The position numbers and the translations under genes were made by a program. DNA of 64,000 bases from Alsobacter ponti (GTDB lineage Bacteria > Pseudomonadota > Alphaproteobacteria > Rhizobiales > Beijerinckiaceae): assembly GCF_024294805.1 (NCBI RefSeq), contig NZ_JANCLU010000009.1, forward strand, positions 108,444-172,443. Reading direction: 5' to 3'. Each line of letters opens with the position of its first letter. The stretch's first letter is position 1. Positions 26,905-36,810 of the stretch are shown piece after piece. Below the pieces are notes generated by a model, which saw nothing but the letters and a program-made list of their open reading frames with translations, searched no databases and was not told the origin of the DNA.

Positions 26905-27948
26905 TCAGATGTGGGCGAACCGGGCTTCGTCGTAATCCTGCATCACGACGGCCACGCAGTCTCCGCGCTGGACGCGGCCGGGGCCCGACGACATCCACAG
27001 GAGGCCGGAGGCGCGGTGGACGACTTCGATGGGCGGGGTGTCGATGTCGTCGACGAAGTGCAGGAAGCCCGCCGTCTGGCCGGCCTCGATCCTTTCGCCG
27101 ACGACCTGCCGGGGCTCGAACAGCCCGCCGCGCGGCGCGAAGGCGTAGCAGGAGGCGTCCCGCACCATCATGTGGCGCGTGGCGGGGCTGCCGTCACGCT
27201 GCACCGTCTCGGGCTTGCCCTCGATCACGCCGAGTTGCTTGAGGACGTTGCGCACGCCCCGCTCGCCGATGCGCACGCCCTCGACGCTGACGCGTCCCCA
27301 GCCGCCCAGCTCGGTGCCGAGCGAGACGATGCCGCGCCGCTCGACCGCCGAGGTGAGCGTCGCGCCCTCGTCGACGCCGCTGAACACCACGTTGAAGGGC
27401 GCGCCGAACGCCGCCGCCATCGCCATGGTGCGCTCGCGGATCGCCGGGTCGGGCAAATAATGCATGTTGGTCGACGGGGCCGAGTCGCCCGAGTGCCCGC
27501 ACGTGTGCAGGTCCACCGACACATCGACCATCGGCAGGATCACGCCGTCCATGAAGTGGGCCAGCATCTCCGAGAACGTGCCGCGCGGATCGCCGGGGAA
27601 GCAGCGGTTCATGTCGCGGTTGTCGACGGGCGAAAGGCGGGTGTCGTTCAGCACGGCCGGCACGTTCACCGCCGGCATCATGATGACGCGGCCCTGCACC
27701 TGTTCCGGCCGCAGCTCCCGCGCCAGCCGAGAGACGGCGATCTGCCCCTCGTACTCGTCGCCGTGGACGCCGCCGGTGAGCAGCACGGTCGGGCCCGCGC
27801 CGTTCTTGACGACGATGACGGGGATTTCGACCACGCCCCAGCCGGACGTGTTTCGCGACAGCGGCGCGCGCGCATAGCCCGCCTGCCGGCCGGCCTTGTC
27901 GAAGTCGATCTCGCAGCGCACGCGGCTTGCGGGTTTTTCGTTCGCCAT
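26905..27948 (-). CDS. succinylglutamate desuccinylase/aspartoacylase family deacylase (M14)
   Basis: From ATG 27948 (GAGGTGG just upstream) the protein has 347 residues. Zinc ligands are H62 and E65 in GGVHGDEYEG and H148 in VDLHTCGHSGD. The catalytic Glu is E213 in GTELGGWG, and RDMNRCFPGD supplies the substrate-binding Asn-Arg. The C-terminal beta domain (about 245-347) is of the kind seen in DoeB-like N-acyl hydrolases. It should remove an acyl group from an amine, yielding a carboxylate. It is the first gene of the operon that ends with sulfatase C. An ATG 21 bases earlier (27969) lies close to the operator and lacks a ribosome binding site. Confidence 0.88.
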   Translation of the reverse strand: MANEKPASRVRCEIDFDKAGRQAGYARAPLSRNTSGWGVVEIPVIVVKNGAGPTVLLTGGVHGDEYEGQIAVSRLARELRPEQVQGRVIMMPAVNVPAVLNDTRLSPVDNRDMNRCFPGDPRGTFSEMLAHFMDGVILPMVDVSVDLHTCGHSGDSAPSTNMHYLPDPAIRERTMAMAAAFGAPFNVVFSGVDEGATLTSAVERRGIVSLGTELGGWGRVSVEGVRIGERGVRNVLKQLGVIEGKPETVQRDGSPATRHMMVRDASCYAFAPRGGLFEPRQVVGERIEAGQTAGFLHFVDDIDTPPIEVVHRASGLLWMSSGPGRVQRGDCVAVVMQDYDEARFAHI

Positions 27949-27975
27949 GGCCACCTCGACAAGCATCATCTCGGA

Positions 27976-27994
27976 TCGTATGTTCGTATACGAT
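27976..27994. promoter_or_regulatory. module 2 operator, copy 3
   Basis: TCGTATGTTCGTATACGAT has the half-site TCGTAT (27976-27981) and the palindrome TTCGTATACGAT (27983-27994), with the same 8-bp offset as the other two copies. It lies between the divergent deacylase and enolase/oxidoreductase operons, 28 bp from the first and 32 bp from the second start codon. Confidence 0.72.
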
Positions 27995-28025
27995 ATCGGA
28001 TCGAGTCAAGCGAAGGGAGAAGCCT

Positions 28026-29195
28026 ATGGCCGACGCGCGGCGCGCCCTCGGGCCCGTCACCATCACCCGTATCGAGGCCGCCCCGCTGTTCGGGGAGAGC
28101 CCCAAGGGCGGATGGTCGGCCGAGATCCGGCCCGAGGACTCGATCCACGCCATCATCGCCGTCCACACGGACGCGGGGATCACCGGCTATGGCAGCGTCT
28201 TCACCGACGGGCGTCTCGCCGAGGCGGGGCTGAAGGTGCTCGAGCCGCTCTATCGCGGCGAGAACGCGCTGGAGCCCGAGCGGCTGTCCGAGAAGCTGCA
28301 CCAGAACACGTTCTGGATGGGGCGCGGCGGCACGCTGACCCACACGATCAGCGGCATCGACATCGCCTGCTGGGACATCCTGGGCAAGGCGACCGGATTG
28401 TCGGTGGGCCGCCTGCTCGGCGGCAGCCACCGGCGCAAGGTGCAGCCCTATTGCTCGCTGCTGATGGAAGAGCCCGACGCGATGCACGGGATCGTCGCCG
28501 GCTATCGCGCGCAAGGCTTCCGCGCCTTCAAGATCGGCTGGGGCCCGTTCGGCCGCGCCAAGGACCACGGGCTCGACGAGGCCATCGTCGCCGCCGCCCG
28601 CGACGCGGCGGGCAAGGACTCGCAGCTCTTCGTCGACGCCGGCGCGAGCGACGCCTATTGGCCGCACGGCCTGAAATGGGCGCTGCGGACGGCCGACATG
28701 CTGGCCAGGCACGAGGTCGGCTGGTTCGAGGAGGCCGTGAAGCCCGACGCGCTGGAGGATTTCCGCACGCTTCGCCGCGCCAGCCCCGTGCCGATCGCCG
28801 GCGGCGAGGTGCTGACGAGACGCCAGTCGTTCATCCCGTGGATCGTCGGGGGCGCGTTCGACATCGTCCAGCCGGACGTCACCAAGGTCGGCGGCATTTC
28901 CGAGCAGCGGAAGATCGCGTGGCTGGCCTATGATTTCGGCGTGAAATATATCGGCCACGGCTGGAACACCGCCCTGGGCGTCGCGGCGGACCTTCAGCTC
29001 GCCTCGGCCTTCCCGGATTGCGATCTCGTCGAGTTCATCGGCGGGAGCCCTTATGTGGACGGCATCCTGGAGACGCCGTTCGCGCTCGACGCCGAGGGCT
29101 TCCTCGAAATTCCGGACGAACCAGGGCTCGGCGTGCGCATCGACCGCGACAAGATCGCGCGCTACACGCCCGATCCCGCGCCCCTGTTCGCCTGA
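28026..29195 (+). CDS. mandelate racemase/muconate lactonizing enzyme family protein (enolase superfamily), copy 2
   Basis: From ATG 28026 (AAGGGAGAAG upstream) the protein has 389 residues. The barrel shows K169 in KIGWGP, metal ligands D204, E235/E236 and E261, then D284 and H311 (GHGWNT) as the probable base dyad. As in copy 1 the second Lys of KxK is missing. It is probably an acid-sugar dehydratase or racemase. It is the first gene of a two-gene operon with an oxidoreductase and is divergent from the deacylase operon across operator copy 3. Confidence 0.9.
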   Translation: MADARRALGPVTITRIEAAPLFGESPKGGWSAEIRPEDSIHAIIAVHTDAGITGYGSVFTDGRLAEAGLKVLEPLYRGENALEPERLSEKLHQNTFWMGRGGTLTHTISGIDIACWDILGKATGLSVGRLLGGSHRRKVQPYCSLLMEEPDAMHGIVAGYRAQGFRAFKIGWGPFGRAKDHGLDEAIVAAARDAAGKDSQLFVDAGASDAYWPHGLKWALRTADMLARHEVGWFEEAVKPDALEDFRTLRRASPVPIAGGEVLTRRQSFIPWIVGGAFDIVQPDVTKVGGISEQRKIAWLAYDFGVKYIGHGWNTALGVAADLQLASAFPDCDLVEFIGGSPYVDGILETPFALDAEGFLEIPDEPGLGVRIDRDKIARYTPDPAPLFA

Positions 29196-29200
29196 GCGCC

Positions 29201-30250
29201 ATGAGCGCTCCCGTCCGGATCGCCGTCGCCGGCGCCGGCCTGATCGGCCGGGCTCACATCCAGCGCATCGTCGCCAGCGGCGACGCAAGGCTGGCGTCGA
29301 TCGTCGATCCGTCTCCGGCGGCGCGGGCGCTGGCGGCGGAGCTCGGAGTCCCGGTCCACGATTCGTTGGAAGCGGCCCTGGTGGGCAGCCCGTTAGACGG
29401 GCTGGTGGTCGCCACCCCGAACGCGCTGCACGTGCCGTATGGACTGGCGGCGGTCGAGGCCGGCATTCCCATGCTGATGGAAAAGCCGCTGTCCGACGAC
29501 ATCGCCGGCGGCCGGCGTCTCGTGGAGGCCGCCGAGCGCGCCGACGTTCCCGTCCTCGTCGGCCACCACCACCGGCACAGTCCCCTGATCCGCCGGTCCA
29601 GGGAGATCGTTCGGTCGGGCGAGCTGGGCCGCATCACGGCGGTGCACGCCATGTGCCTGTTCAAGAAGCCGGACCGGGGCTACTTCGAGGGGGCGGGGGC
29701 GTGGCGGCGCGAGCCCGGCGGCGGCGTCATCCTCATCAACCTCATCCACATCGTGGACGATTTGCGCAATCTGTGCGGCGAGATCGCCTCGGTGCAGGCG
29801 GCGGAGGCGAACGCCGCGCGCCAGTTCCCGGTCGAGGACACCGCCGCGGTCATCCTGCGCTTCAAGAGCGGTGCGCTGGGCACGCTGCTCATCTCCGACT
29901 CGGCCGCTTCGCCGTGGAGCTGGGAGCTGACATCAGGCGAGAACAAGGCGTATCCGCAGACGGACCAGGCCTGCTATTTCGTCGCCGGCTCGCGGGGCTC
30001 GATCTCCGTCCCGCGTCTCGAGACGTGGACGCACGAGGGCGAGGATTGGTGGTCGCCGATGCGCGGCGCACGCGTCTTCGCGCCTGAGGCCGATCCGCTC
30101 ACGCTGCAGATGGCGCACTTCGTCCAGGTCGTCCGTCGCGAGGCCGCACCCGTGATCGACGCACGCGAGGGACTGCGCACGCTCGTCGCGACGCTCGCCG
30201 TGAAGGAGGCCGCGGCGAGCGGGGGCGTGATCGACGTCGAGCCGATCTAA
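29201..30250 (+). CDS. Gfo/Idh/MocA family oxidoreductase
   Basis: The 349-residue NAD(P)-dependent enzyme has an N-terminal Rossmann fold with GAGLIGRAH, the EKPLS motif (catalytic Lys) near residue 95 and a C-terminal alpha/beta domain with GGGVILINLIHIVDDLR, the expected GG(V)...D..H-like sugar-binding helix. Members oxidise or reduce sugars, inositols and amino-sugar acids. It starts five bases after the enolase-type gene, so both probably act on the same intermediate. Confidence 0.9.
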   Translation: MSAPVRIAVAGAGLIGRAHIQRIVASGDARLASIVDPSPAARALAAELGVPVHDSLEAALVGSPLDGLVVATPNALHVPYGLAAVEAGIPMLMEKPLSDDIAGGRRLVEAAERADVPVLVGHHHRHSPLIRRSREIVRSGELGRITAVHAMCLFKKPDRGYFEGAGAWRREPGGGVILINLIHIVDDLRNLCGEIASVQAAEANAARQFPVEDTAAVILRFKSGALGTLLISDSAASPWSWELTSGENKAYPQTDQACYFVAGSRGSISVPRLETWTHEGEDWWSPMRGARVFAPEADPLTLQMAHFVQVVRREAAPVIDAREGLRTLVATLAVKEAAASGGVIDVEPI

Positions 30251-30272
30251 TCGCCACAACCCGCCGCGACGC

Positions 30273-31570
30273 TCAGGCGCCCGTCAGCCTCGTGGATCCC
30301 GGCTGGGACAACCAGGACAGCCACATCGCGGCGCTCCAGGAGAAGCCGTGGCCGCCGAGGCCCATGGCGGTGCGCGGGTCGAAATATTCACGAAAGCCGT
30401 TGGTCGCCAGCATGGCGGCGGAATCGTCGGCGATGCGCGCGGCGATGTCGTCCAGCCCGTGGGCCGCGAAGCCGTCCGCGATCATGCGGTTCACCACCAG
30501 CCAGACCGGCCCGCGCCAGTAGCGCAGCGGGTCGAAGCCCGGGAAGCCCGGATCGCAGCTCGCGACGCCATAGGGCAGACGGTCCCACCAGCTCCGGGCC
30601 AGGCTCGACATGGCTTCCACGTCGTCGGGCGTGGCGAAGCGCGCGTACAGGGGCAGGAAGCTCGCGGATGTGGGGCAGGGTGCGAGTTCGCCCGTGCGCA
30701 AGTCGAGCGACCGGTACGTGCCGTCCGGCGCCCTGAGGCGTGCGGCGGCGGCGTCCGAACGCGCGATCCAGCGGGCCAGCGTCGCGGCGTCCTCGCTCCG
30801 GCCCAGCTCCTCGGCGAGGGCGAGCAGGTCCCTGTCGGCGCGCGACAGGATGCACTGCACGCCGAGGTCGCAGACGCGCATCGAAAGCCCCCGGGAGACG
30901 GCGATTCCGTCCCAGCCGAGCGCCTTGGCTTCCTCCACCAGCGTCATCACGCGGTCGTAGAAATCGTCGGTGGGCCGCTCCGATGGGTCGACGGCCTTGT
31001 TGTCCTTGCGCAGAGCGCCCACGGACACGGTCGGCGCGACCGCCGCGAGCGGGGCGTCCCAGTCCGGAGAATTGTCGCGGCCGCTTTCCCACGGATGGGT
31101 CACCGTCACGAGCCCGCTGCCGTCGGGATCGCGGGTTTCGTGCCACCAGCGATGCCACGCCATCAGCTTGGGAAACAGCGCCGCGAGCCGGTCACGGACG
31201 AGGCTTCTGTCGACGGCGCGCTCCCACAAGAAGCGCGCGGAGGTGGCGGCGACGGGGGGCTGGGAGATGCCGGTCGTCGGCGGCTGGTGGCGCGTGCCCC
31301 ACGCCGTCGGCCCGGGGTAATAGTGGTCCGCCGGCGTGTGGAAGACGATGCTCGGCACCATTCCGTCGGCCCACTGGCCCAGGAACAGCGTCTCCAGCTC
31401 CCGCCAGGCCCGATCTTCGTCGAACATGGCGAAGCCCATGGCGACGAACGCCGAATCCCAGTTCCACTGGAAGGGGTAGACGCGTTCGTTCGGCACCGTG
31501 TAGCCGCCCCGGTCGTTGGCGGCGAGGATGCGCCTTGCTTCCTGGTCGAGCCGGCGATGCGTTTCGGGGG

Positions 31571-31574
<4 letters not shown>
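30273..31574 (-). CDS. GH63-like glycoside hydrolase (mannosylglycerate hydrolase MGH1-like)
   Basis: The 433-residue protein has an (alpha/alpha)6 pattern with WNWDSAF (D40), HPWESGRDNSPDWD near 165-180 (the acid-bearing loop of MGH and GH63 enzymes), YWRGPVWLVVN near 340 and a C-terminal NGFREYFDP with E396. Mannosyl- or glucosylglycerate hydrolases of bacteria have this layout and length. No signal peptide is visible. It overlaps the ABC ATPase gene by 4 bp as the last gene of the LacI operon, so the imported glycoside is probably cleaved inside the cell. The substrate is inferred. Confidence 0.82.
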
Positions 31575-32620
<1,046 letters not shown>

Positions 32621-32630
32621 CGTGACTCCT

Positions 32631-33437
32631 TCAGCGGTTGGAGACGCCCCAGAGGGCGAACAGGTAGCGGCGCACGGCGAAGATGAAGACCACCGAGGGG
32701 ACGATCAGGACGAAGCCGCCGGCAAAGCGATAGTGCAGGGGAGACTCCGCCAGCACGGTGAGGAGATAGGCGGTCAGCGTCCGGTTCCTCACCGTCAGCA
32801 CCGAGGCCGCGAACACCTCGTTCCAAGAGATGACGAAGGCGAAGATCGCCGCCGCCGCGAGGCCCGGCAGGGCGAGCGGCAGCACCACGCGCATGAAGGC
32901 CTGCAGGCGCGAGCAGCCGAACACCCAGGCCGCCTCCTCGAGTTCGCGCGGGATTCCGGCGAACAGCCCGGCGGTGACCAGGGCCGCGAAGGGAAGCGCC
33001 AGGGCGGTGTGCACCAGCGCGACCCCGAACGGCGTGTCGTACAGGCCCGCCCGGATGAACACGACCGTCAGCGGAAGCGCCAGGATGGCGAGCGGGAAGG
33101 CGCGCGTCAGCAGCACCATCAGCCGGAACGCGCCCGCGCCGCGAAAGCGATAGCGGGCGAGGGCGTAGCCCGCCGGCGCGCCGAGCAACAGCGACAACGC
33201 CATGGTGAGCGAGGCGGCGATGACGGAATTCAGCGCCGCGTTCCACACGCCCTCGATGCGCAGGAACGTCGCGAGCTGTTCGAGGGAGGCGTTGACCAGC
33301 GTGAACGCCTTCGGCCAGCGGAAGGCGGCGGCCCGCCCGCCGAACGCGCCGAGCGCGATGAGGTAGATCGGCACGAGCACCCAGGCGCACAGCGCCGCGA
33401 CGCCCGACCAGAACATCAGCCTGCGCGCGCCGGTCAT
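32631..33437 (-). CDS. carbohydrate ABC transporter permease, MalG-type (module 3)
   Basis: From ATG 33437, which overlaps the partner permease stop, the protein has 268 residues and six predicted helices. The EAA motif reads ELEEAAWVFGCSRLQAFMRVVLP, split here only for length. An in-frame open stretch reaching 34271 runs through the other permease gene in the wrong frame and is rejected as a fusion. Confidence 0.9.
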   Translation of the reverse strand: MTGARRLMFWSGVAALCAWVLVPIYLIALGAFGGRAAAFRWPKAFTLVNASLEQLATFLRIEGVWNAALNSVIAASLTMALSLLLGAPAGYALARYRFRGAGAFRLMVLLTRAFPLAILALPLTVVFIRAGLYDTPFGVALVHTALALPFAALVTAGLFAGIPRELEEAAWVFGCSRLQAFMRVVLPLALPGLAAAAIFAFVISWNEVFAASVLTVRNRTLTAYLLTVLAESPLHYRFAGGFVLIVPSVVFIFAVRRYLFALWGVSNR

Positions 33438-34285
33438 GGCTGCGTCTCCGGTCGCGTGCGCAGCGCGTAGAGGTAAACCACCGTCGCCGCCAGCGAGATC
33501 ACCATGACGAGCACCGCGTAGGCGGCGGCGACGCCGTAGTTCTGGTTCTCGTACTGCCAGGCATAGGCCTCCCCCACGAGCACCGGCATGTTGCGCCCGC
33601 CGAGCGCGTAAACGACGGCGAAGACCTCGAAGGCGAGCACCGTCCGCAGGATCAGCGCCGACTGGATGCTCGGCTTCAGCAAGGGCAGGGTGATGAGCCG
33701 GAACGCCGTCCAGGACCGCGCGCCGAACACTTCCGCCGCCTCCGAGTACTCCTTCGGGATCAGCTGGAAGCCGGCCACCAGGACGATGAGCACGACCGCC
33801 GTCGCGCGCCAGATTTCCGCCAGGACGATGCCGACGAACAGCGTCACCGGCGTCTCCGCGTTGAGCCAGGGCGTGGGACCGTCGAGCAGGCCGAGCTGGA
33901 ACAGGACGGTGTTGAGGTAGCCGGAGTTCTGCAGGAGGGCGAGCCAGACGAGACCCGCCGCGAGGTCCGACACCCCGAGCGGGATCGTCCAGATCCACAG
34001 GACGATGTCGCGCCCGGTGCTCATTTTCTGCAGCATCACCGCCATGCCCATCGCCAGCGCGAGCTGGATGGGCACGACGACGCCGACGAGCAGGAACGTG
34101 TTGCGGATGGCGAGCGTGAAGTTCAGGTCGCCCGCCATCTTGCGGTAGTTGGCCAGGTGGTCCGGCGTGCCGCCTCCGTCGAAGGAGAGCAGAATCGTCT
34201 GGACCAGCGGCACGATGAACAGCGCGGCGAGGAACAGCGCCGCGGGTGCGATCAGGGCGTAGGGGATCCACCGCGGCGCGGTCAT
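33434..34285 (-). CDS. carbohydrate ABC transporter permease, MalF-type (module 3)
   Basis: The 283-residue membrane protein has six helices, the first at about 8-32, and an EAA loop in EYSEAAEVFGARSWTAF. It pairs with the MalG-type subunit. It begins 10 bp after the binding-protein gene and shares 4 bp with the next gene, so the operon is tightly coupled. Confidence 0.92.
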   Translation of the reverse strand: MTAPRWIPYALIAPAALFLAALFIVPLVQTILLSFDGGGTPDHLANYRKMAGDLNFTLAIRNTFLLVGVVVPIQLALAMGMAVMLQKMSTGRDIVLWIWTIPLGVSDLAAGLVWLALLQNSGYLNTVLFQLGLLDGPTPWLNAETPVTLFVGIVLAEIWRATAVVLIVLVAGFQLIPKEYSEAAEVFGARSWTAFRLITLPLLKPSIQSALILRTVLAFEVFAVVYALGGRNMPVLVGEAYAWQYENQNYGVAAAYAVLVMVISLAATVVYLYALRTRPETQP

Positions 34286-34295
34286 CGCGATGCGC

Positions 34296-35579
34296 TCACT
34301 TCACCGGGCAGGGGCCGGTGCTGGGCTCGTCCGGCGCCCAGCACGGCGCCTTGGTGGCGTCGATGAGGCCGCGCATCACCTCGGCCTGGGCATCGAGCAC
34401 GGGACGGATGGGCTCGTTGCGCAGCACGATGCGCTGGAACGTGTCGAAATAGACCTTGTTGAACTCGCCCCCCTTGTCGCCGAGGCCGATCGGCAGCAGC
34501 GCGACAAGCGCGTCCTTCGCCGTCTGCGTGCGCGCGACGCCTTCGGCGAGCAGCTTCACGCCCGGCGACAGGTCGGCGGGCAGCTTCGCGTCGACCACCG
34601 GGAAGAAGCCGACTTCGGCCGCGGTGATCACCTGGGTCTCGGGCTTGGTGAGGTGCTCGATGAGAGCCACCGCGCCGGCCCGGTCCGGGGCGCCCTTCGG
34701 GATGGCGAGGCCGGCGACGACCGGCATGTAGGCGCGCCCCTTCGGCCCGGCCGGCGGCGCCACGACGACGTAGTCGTTCGGAGCCTGCTGGAGGGCGTCC
34801 TTGACGCGGGCGACGTGATCCCACGCGACCCACACTTCGCCCGCCATCAGCGGCTCCTGCATGAAGTCGTAGCTGGAAGCGTTCGGATTCACGCCGGCCC
34901 ACACGGCCTTGAAGTCGCCCCACATCGTCTCAGCCGCGGCCGAGCGGAACTCGGTGACCATGGACTTCGTGTAGGAGGGCAGGAGGTTGCCCTGGAGGAA
35001 GCGGGCGAAGAGCCCCTTGGGACCCGCGGGGAAGCCGAGCTTGCGGCTGCCGGTCTTCTCGGCCAGCGCCTTGCCCCACTCCGCGAGCTGCGCATAGGTC
35101 AGCGCGTTCACGTCGGCCCCCGCCGGCAGATAGGGCAGGGCCTTCTTGTTGACGACCATGACATAGGTCGCCTGCATCCACGGGATGTAGACCTGCTTGC
35201 CCGAGCCGAGCTTGCCGAGCTCCATCAATCCCGCGGGAATGCCGCGCGAGGCGACCTTGGCGGCCACGTCGTCGATCGGGTCGAGGGCGTTGAAGGTCAA
35301 CAGAGGCTGCAGCTCTCCGTGCAGCGCCCCGACGAGGCTCACGGTCTTCTTGCCCGCTTCCTGCTCGGCGCGCATGCGGACGGTGAAGGGGGAGGGCTCA
35401 TCGACCACGTAGGTCGTCTTCGGCGCGCCCTTCAGGATGACTTCGCGCACCTTCTGCGCCTCTTCGATCGGGCGCAGCTGCGTCGACAGGAACACGAGAT
35501 CCTGCGCCCGCGCAGCGGAGGCGGTCAGGAGGCCTGCCGCGGCCAGCGCCAGCGCGCCAGCAAATAAAGGCTTCGTCAT
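34296..35579 (-). CDS. ABC transporter substrate-binding protein, family 1 (module 3)
   Basis: The 427-residue protein has a signal peptide (KPLFAGALALAAAGLLTASAARAQ) and the extracellular solute-binding family 1 fold, with IDDVAAKVA, YIPWMQATYVMVVNKKAL and VWVAWDHVARV. It binds the sugar or sugar acid imported by the MalFGK-type partners. It lies 68 bp after the LacI gene on the same strand, with no separate promoter that I can see, so it is probably transcribed from the lacI promoter. Confidence 0.9.
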   Translation of the reverse strand: MTKPLFAGALALAAAGLLTASAARAQDLVFLSTQLRPIEEAQKVREVILKGAPKTTYVVDEPSPFTVRMRAEQEAGKKTVSLVGALHGELQPLLTFNALDPIDDVAAKVASRGIPAGLMELGKLGSGKQVYIPWMQATYVMVVNKKALPYLPAGADVNALTYAQLAEWGKALAEKTGSRKLGFPAGPKGLFARFLQGNLLPSYTKSMVTEFRSAAAETMWGDFKAVWAGVNPNASSYDFMQEPLMAGEVWVAWDHVARVKDALQQAPNDYVVVAPPAGPKGRAYMPVVAGLAIPKGAPDRAGAVALIEHLTKPETQVITAAEVGFFPVVDAKLPADLSPGVKLLAEGVARTQTAKDALVALLPIGLGDKGGEFNKVYFDTFQRIVLRNEPIRPVLDAQAEVMRGLIDATKAPCWAPDEPSTGPCPVK

Positions 35580-35647
35580 GAATTCCCTCCATATCCGGCT
35601 TGTTCGAGACTCCCGTGACGCGCCGGCCGCGCCACCGGGTCCGCCGC

Positions 35648-36652
35648 TCAGCGCGGCGGCGCAACGGACCCGCGCGGAACCGCGCGGATCGGAATAATGG
35701 CTTGCATGGTGTCGTCTGGCGGCGCGCCGCCGATGCGGGCGAGCAGCATCCGGGCGAGGAGATCGCCCGTCTCCGCCAGCGGAAGCTCCATGGTCGACAG
35801 CGGCGGATCGGAATACGCCCCGGCGGGAAGATTGTCGTGCCCGACCACCGAAAGGTCGGCCGGGACCGAAAGCCCGCGTTCACGCGCGGCTCGCAGCACG
35901 CCCAGCGCCATCCTGTCCGTGGCGCAGAGGATGGCGGTCGGGGGCGCGGCCCCCGCCAACAGCTCCGAGCAGGCCGCGCGCGCCGCCTGCTCGTCCGCGT
36001 CGCATTCGACGACCTGTCGCGGCAGTCCCAGCTCGTCCATGGCGCGCTCGTAGCCGGCGCGACGCAGGGTGGCGTAGGTCAGGGCGGCCGGCGCGGCCAG
36101 ATGCGCGATGTGTCGATGGCCGAGCGCCGCGAGGTCGCGGGTCGCGGCCGCGAACGCGGCCTCGCCGTCGCCGTCCACGAAGGGGTAGAGGCCGGGCGTG
36201 TCCGAGCGTCCCATCACGACGAAGGGCATCTTCGTGCCGAGCAGATAGGCGATGCGCGGGTCCTGCCGGCGCGTGCGGACGACGATGAGCCCATCCGCCC
36301 TGCGGCCTTCGACCAGCCGCCGGTAAGTCTTCATTTCGTCCGGACCAGGAGGCGCGGCGAGAAGGGTGAGGTCGTAGCCGCGCTCGGCGAAGCGCTCGCC
36401 CATCACCGACATCAGTTCGAGGTAGAGCGGCTCGTCGAAGCGTCCGGGACCGGTGGGAAGCACCAGCGACACCACTTCCGTGCTGCCCCGCCGCAAGCGC
36501 CTCGCGGCCGCGTTGGGGCGGTACTGCATCGCCTCGGCCGCCGCCATGACCCGGTCCCGCGTCGCGGGGGCCACGTCGCCATACCCGTCCAGCGCCCGCG
36601 AGACGGTCGTAATCGAAAGATTGAGGGTCGCGGCGAGCAGCTTGAGCGACAC
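35648..36652 (-). CDS. LacI-family transcriptional regulator (module 3)
   Basis: The 334-residue repressor has the N-terminal helix-turn-helix and hinge (LAATLNLSITTVSRALDGYG, then RPNAAARRLRRG) and a periplasmic-binding-like effector domain with LCATDRMALGVLRAARERG. It sits first in the operon, and its own promoter carries a perfect CCAAAACGTTTTGG palindrome. Autoregulation and control of the whole transport and hydrolase operon follow naturally. Confidence 0.92.
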   Translation of the reverse strand: MSLKLLAATLNLSITTVSRALDGYGDVAPATRDRVMAAAEAMQYRPNAAARRLRRGSTEVVSLVLPTGPGRFDEPLYLELMSVMGERFAERGYDLTLLAAPPGPDEMKTYRRLVEGRRADGLIVVRTRRQDPRIAYLLGTKMPFVVMGRSDTPGLYPFVDGDGEAAFAAATRDLAALGHRHIAHLAAPAALTYATLRRAGYERAMDELGLPRQVVECDADEQAARAACSELLAGAAPPTAILCATDRMALGVLRAARERGLSVPADLSVVGHDNLPAGAYSDPPLSTMELPLAETGDLLARMLLARIGGAPPDDTMQAIIPIRAVPRGSVAPPR

Positions 36653-36662
36653 GGACCGGTCT

Positions 36663-36676
36663 CCAAAACGTTTTGG
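36663..36676. promoter_or_regulatory. LacI-type operator
   Basis: CCAAAACGTTTTGG is a perfect 14-bp palindrome with the central CG of LacI/GalR operators. It abuts the -10 box (36677-36682) on the downstream side, covering the expected start site, and ends 10 bp before the lacI start codon. I found no second copy elsewhere in the window. Confidence 0.85.
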
Positions 36677-36704
36677 ATTATACGCAGGAGCAGATTTCGG
36701 TCAA
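36677..36704 (-). promoter_or_regulatory. sigma-70 promoter of the LacI operon
   Basis: On the minus strand TTGACC (36699-36704) and a perfect TATAAT (36677-36682) are separated by 16 bp. The operator lies immediately downstream. This is the clearest housekeeping promoter in the window. Confidence 0.8.
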
Positions 36705-36810
36705 CCGGGCTCGGCCGAAGCGTTCCAAGGCACGACTCCACCAGCACGCTCATCGCCGCAGTGATCGTAATCTCCGACCGGTCGCGCGGCCCTTCACCGC
36801 CGCGCGGGAG

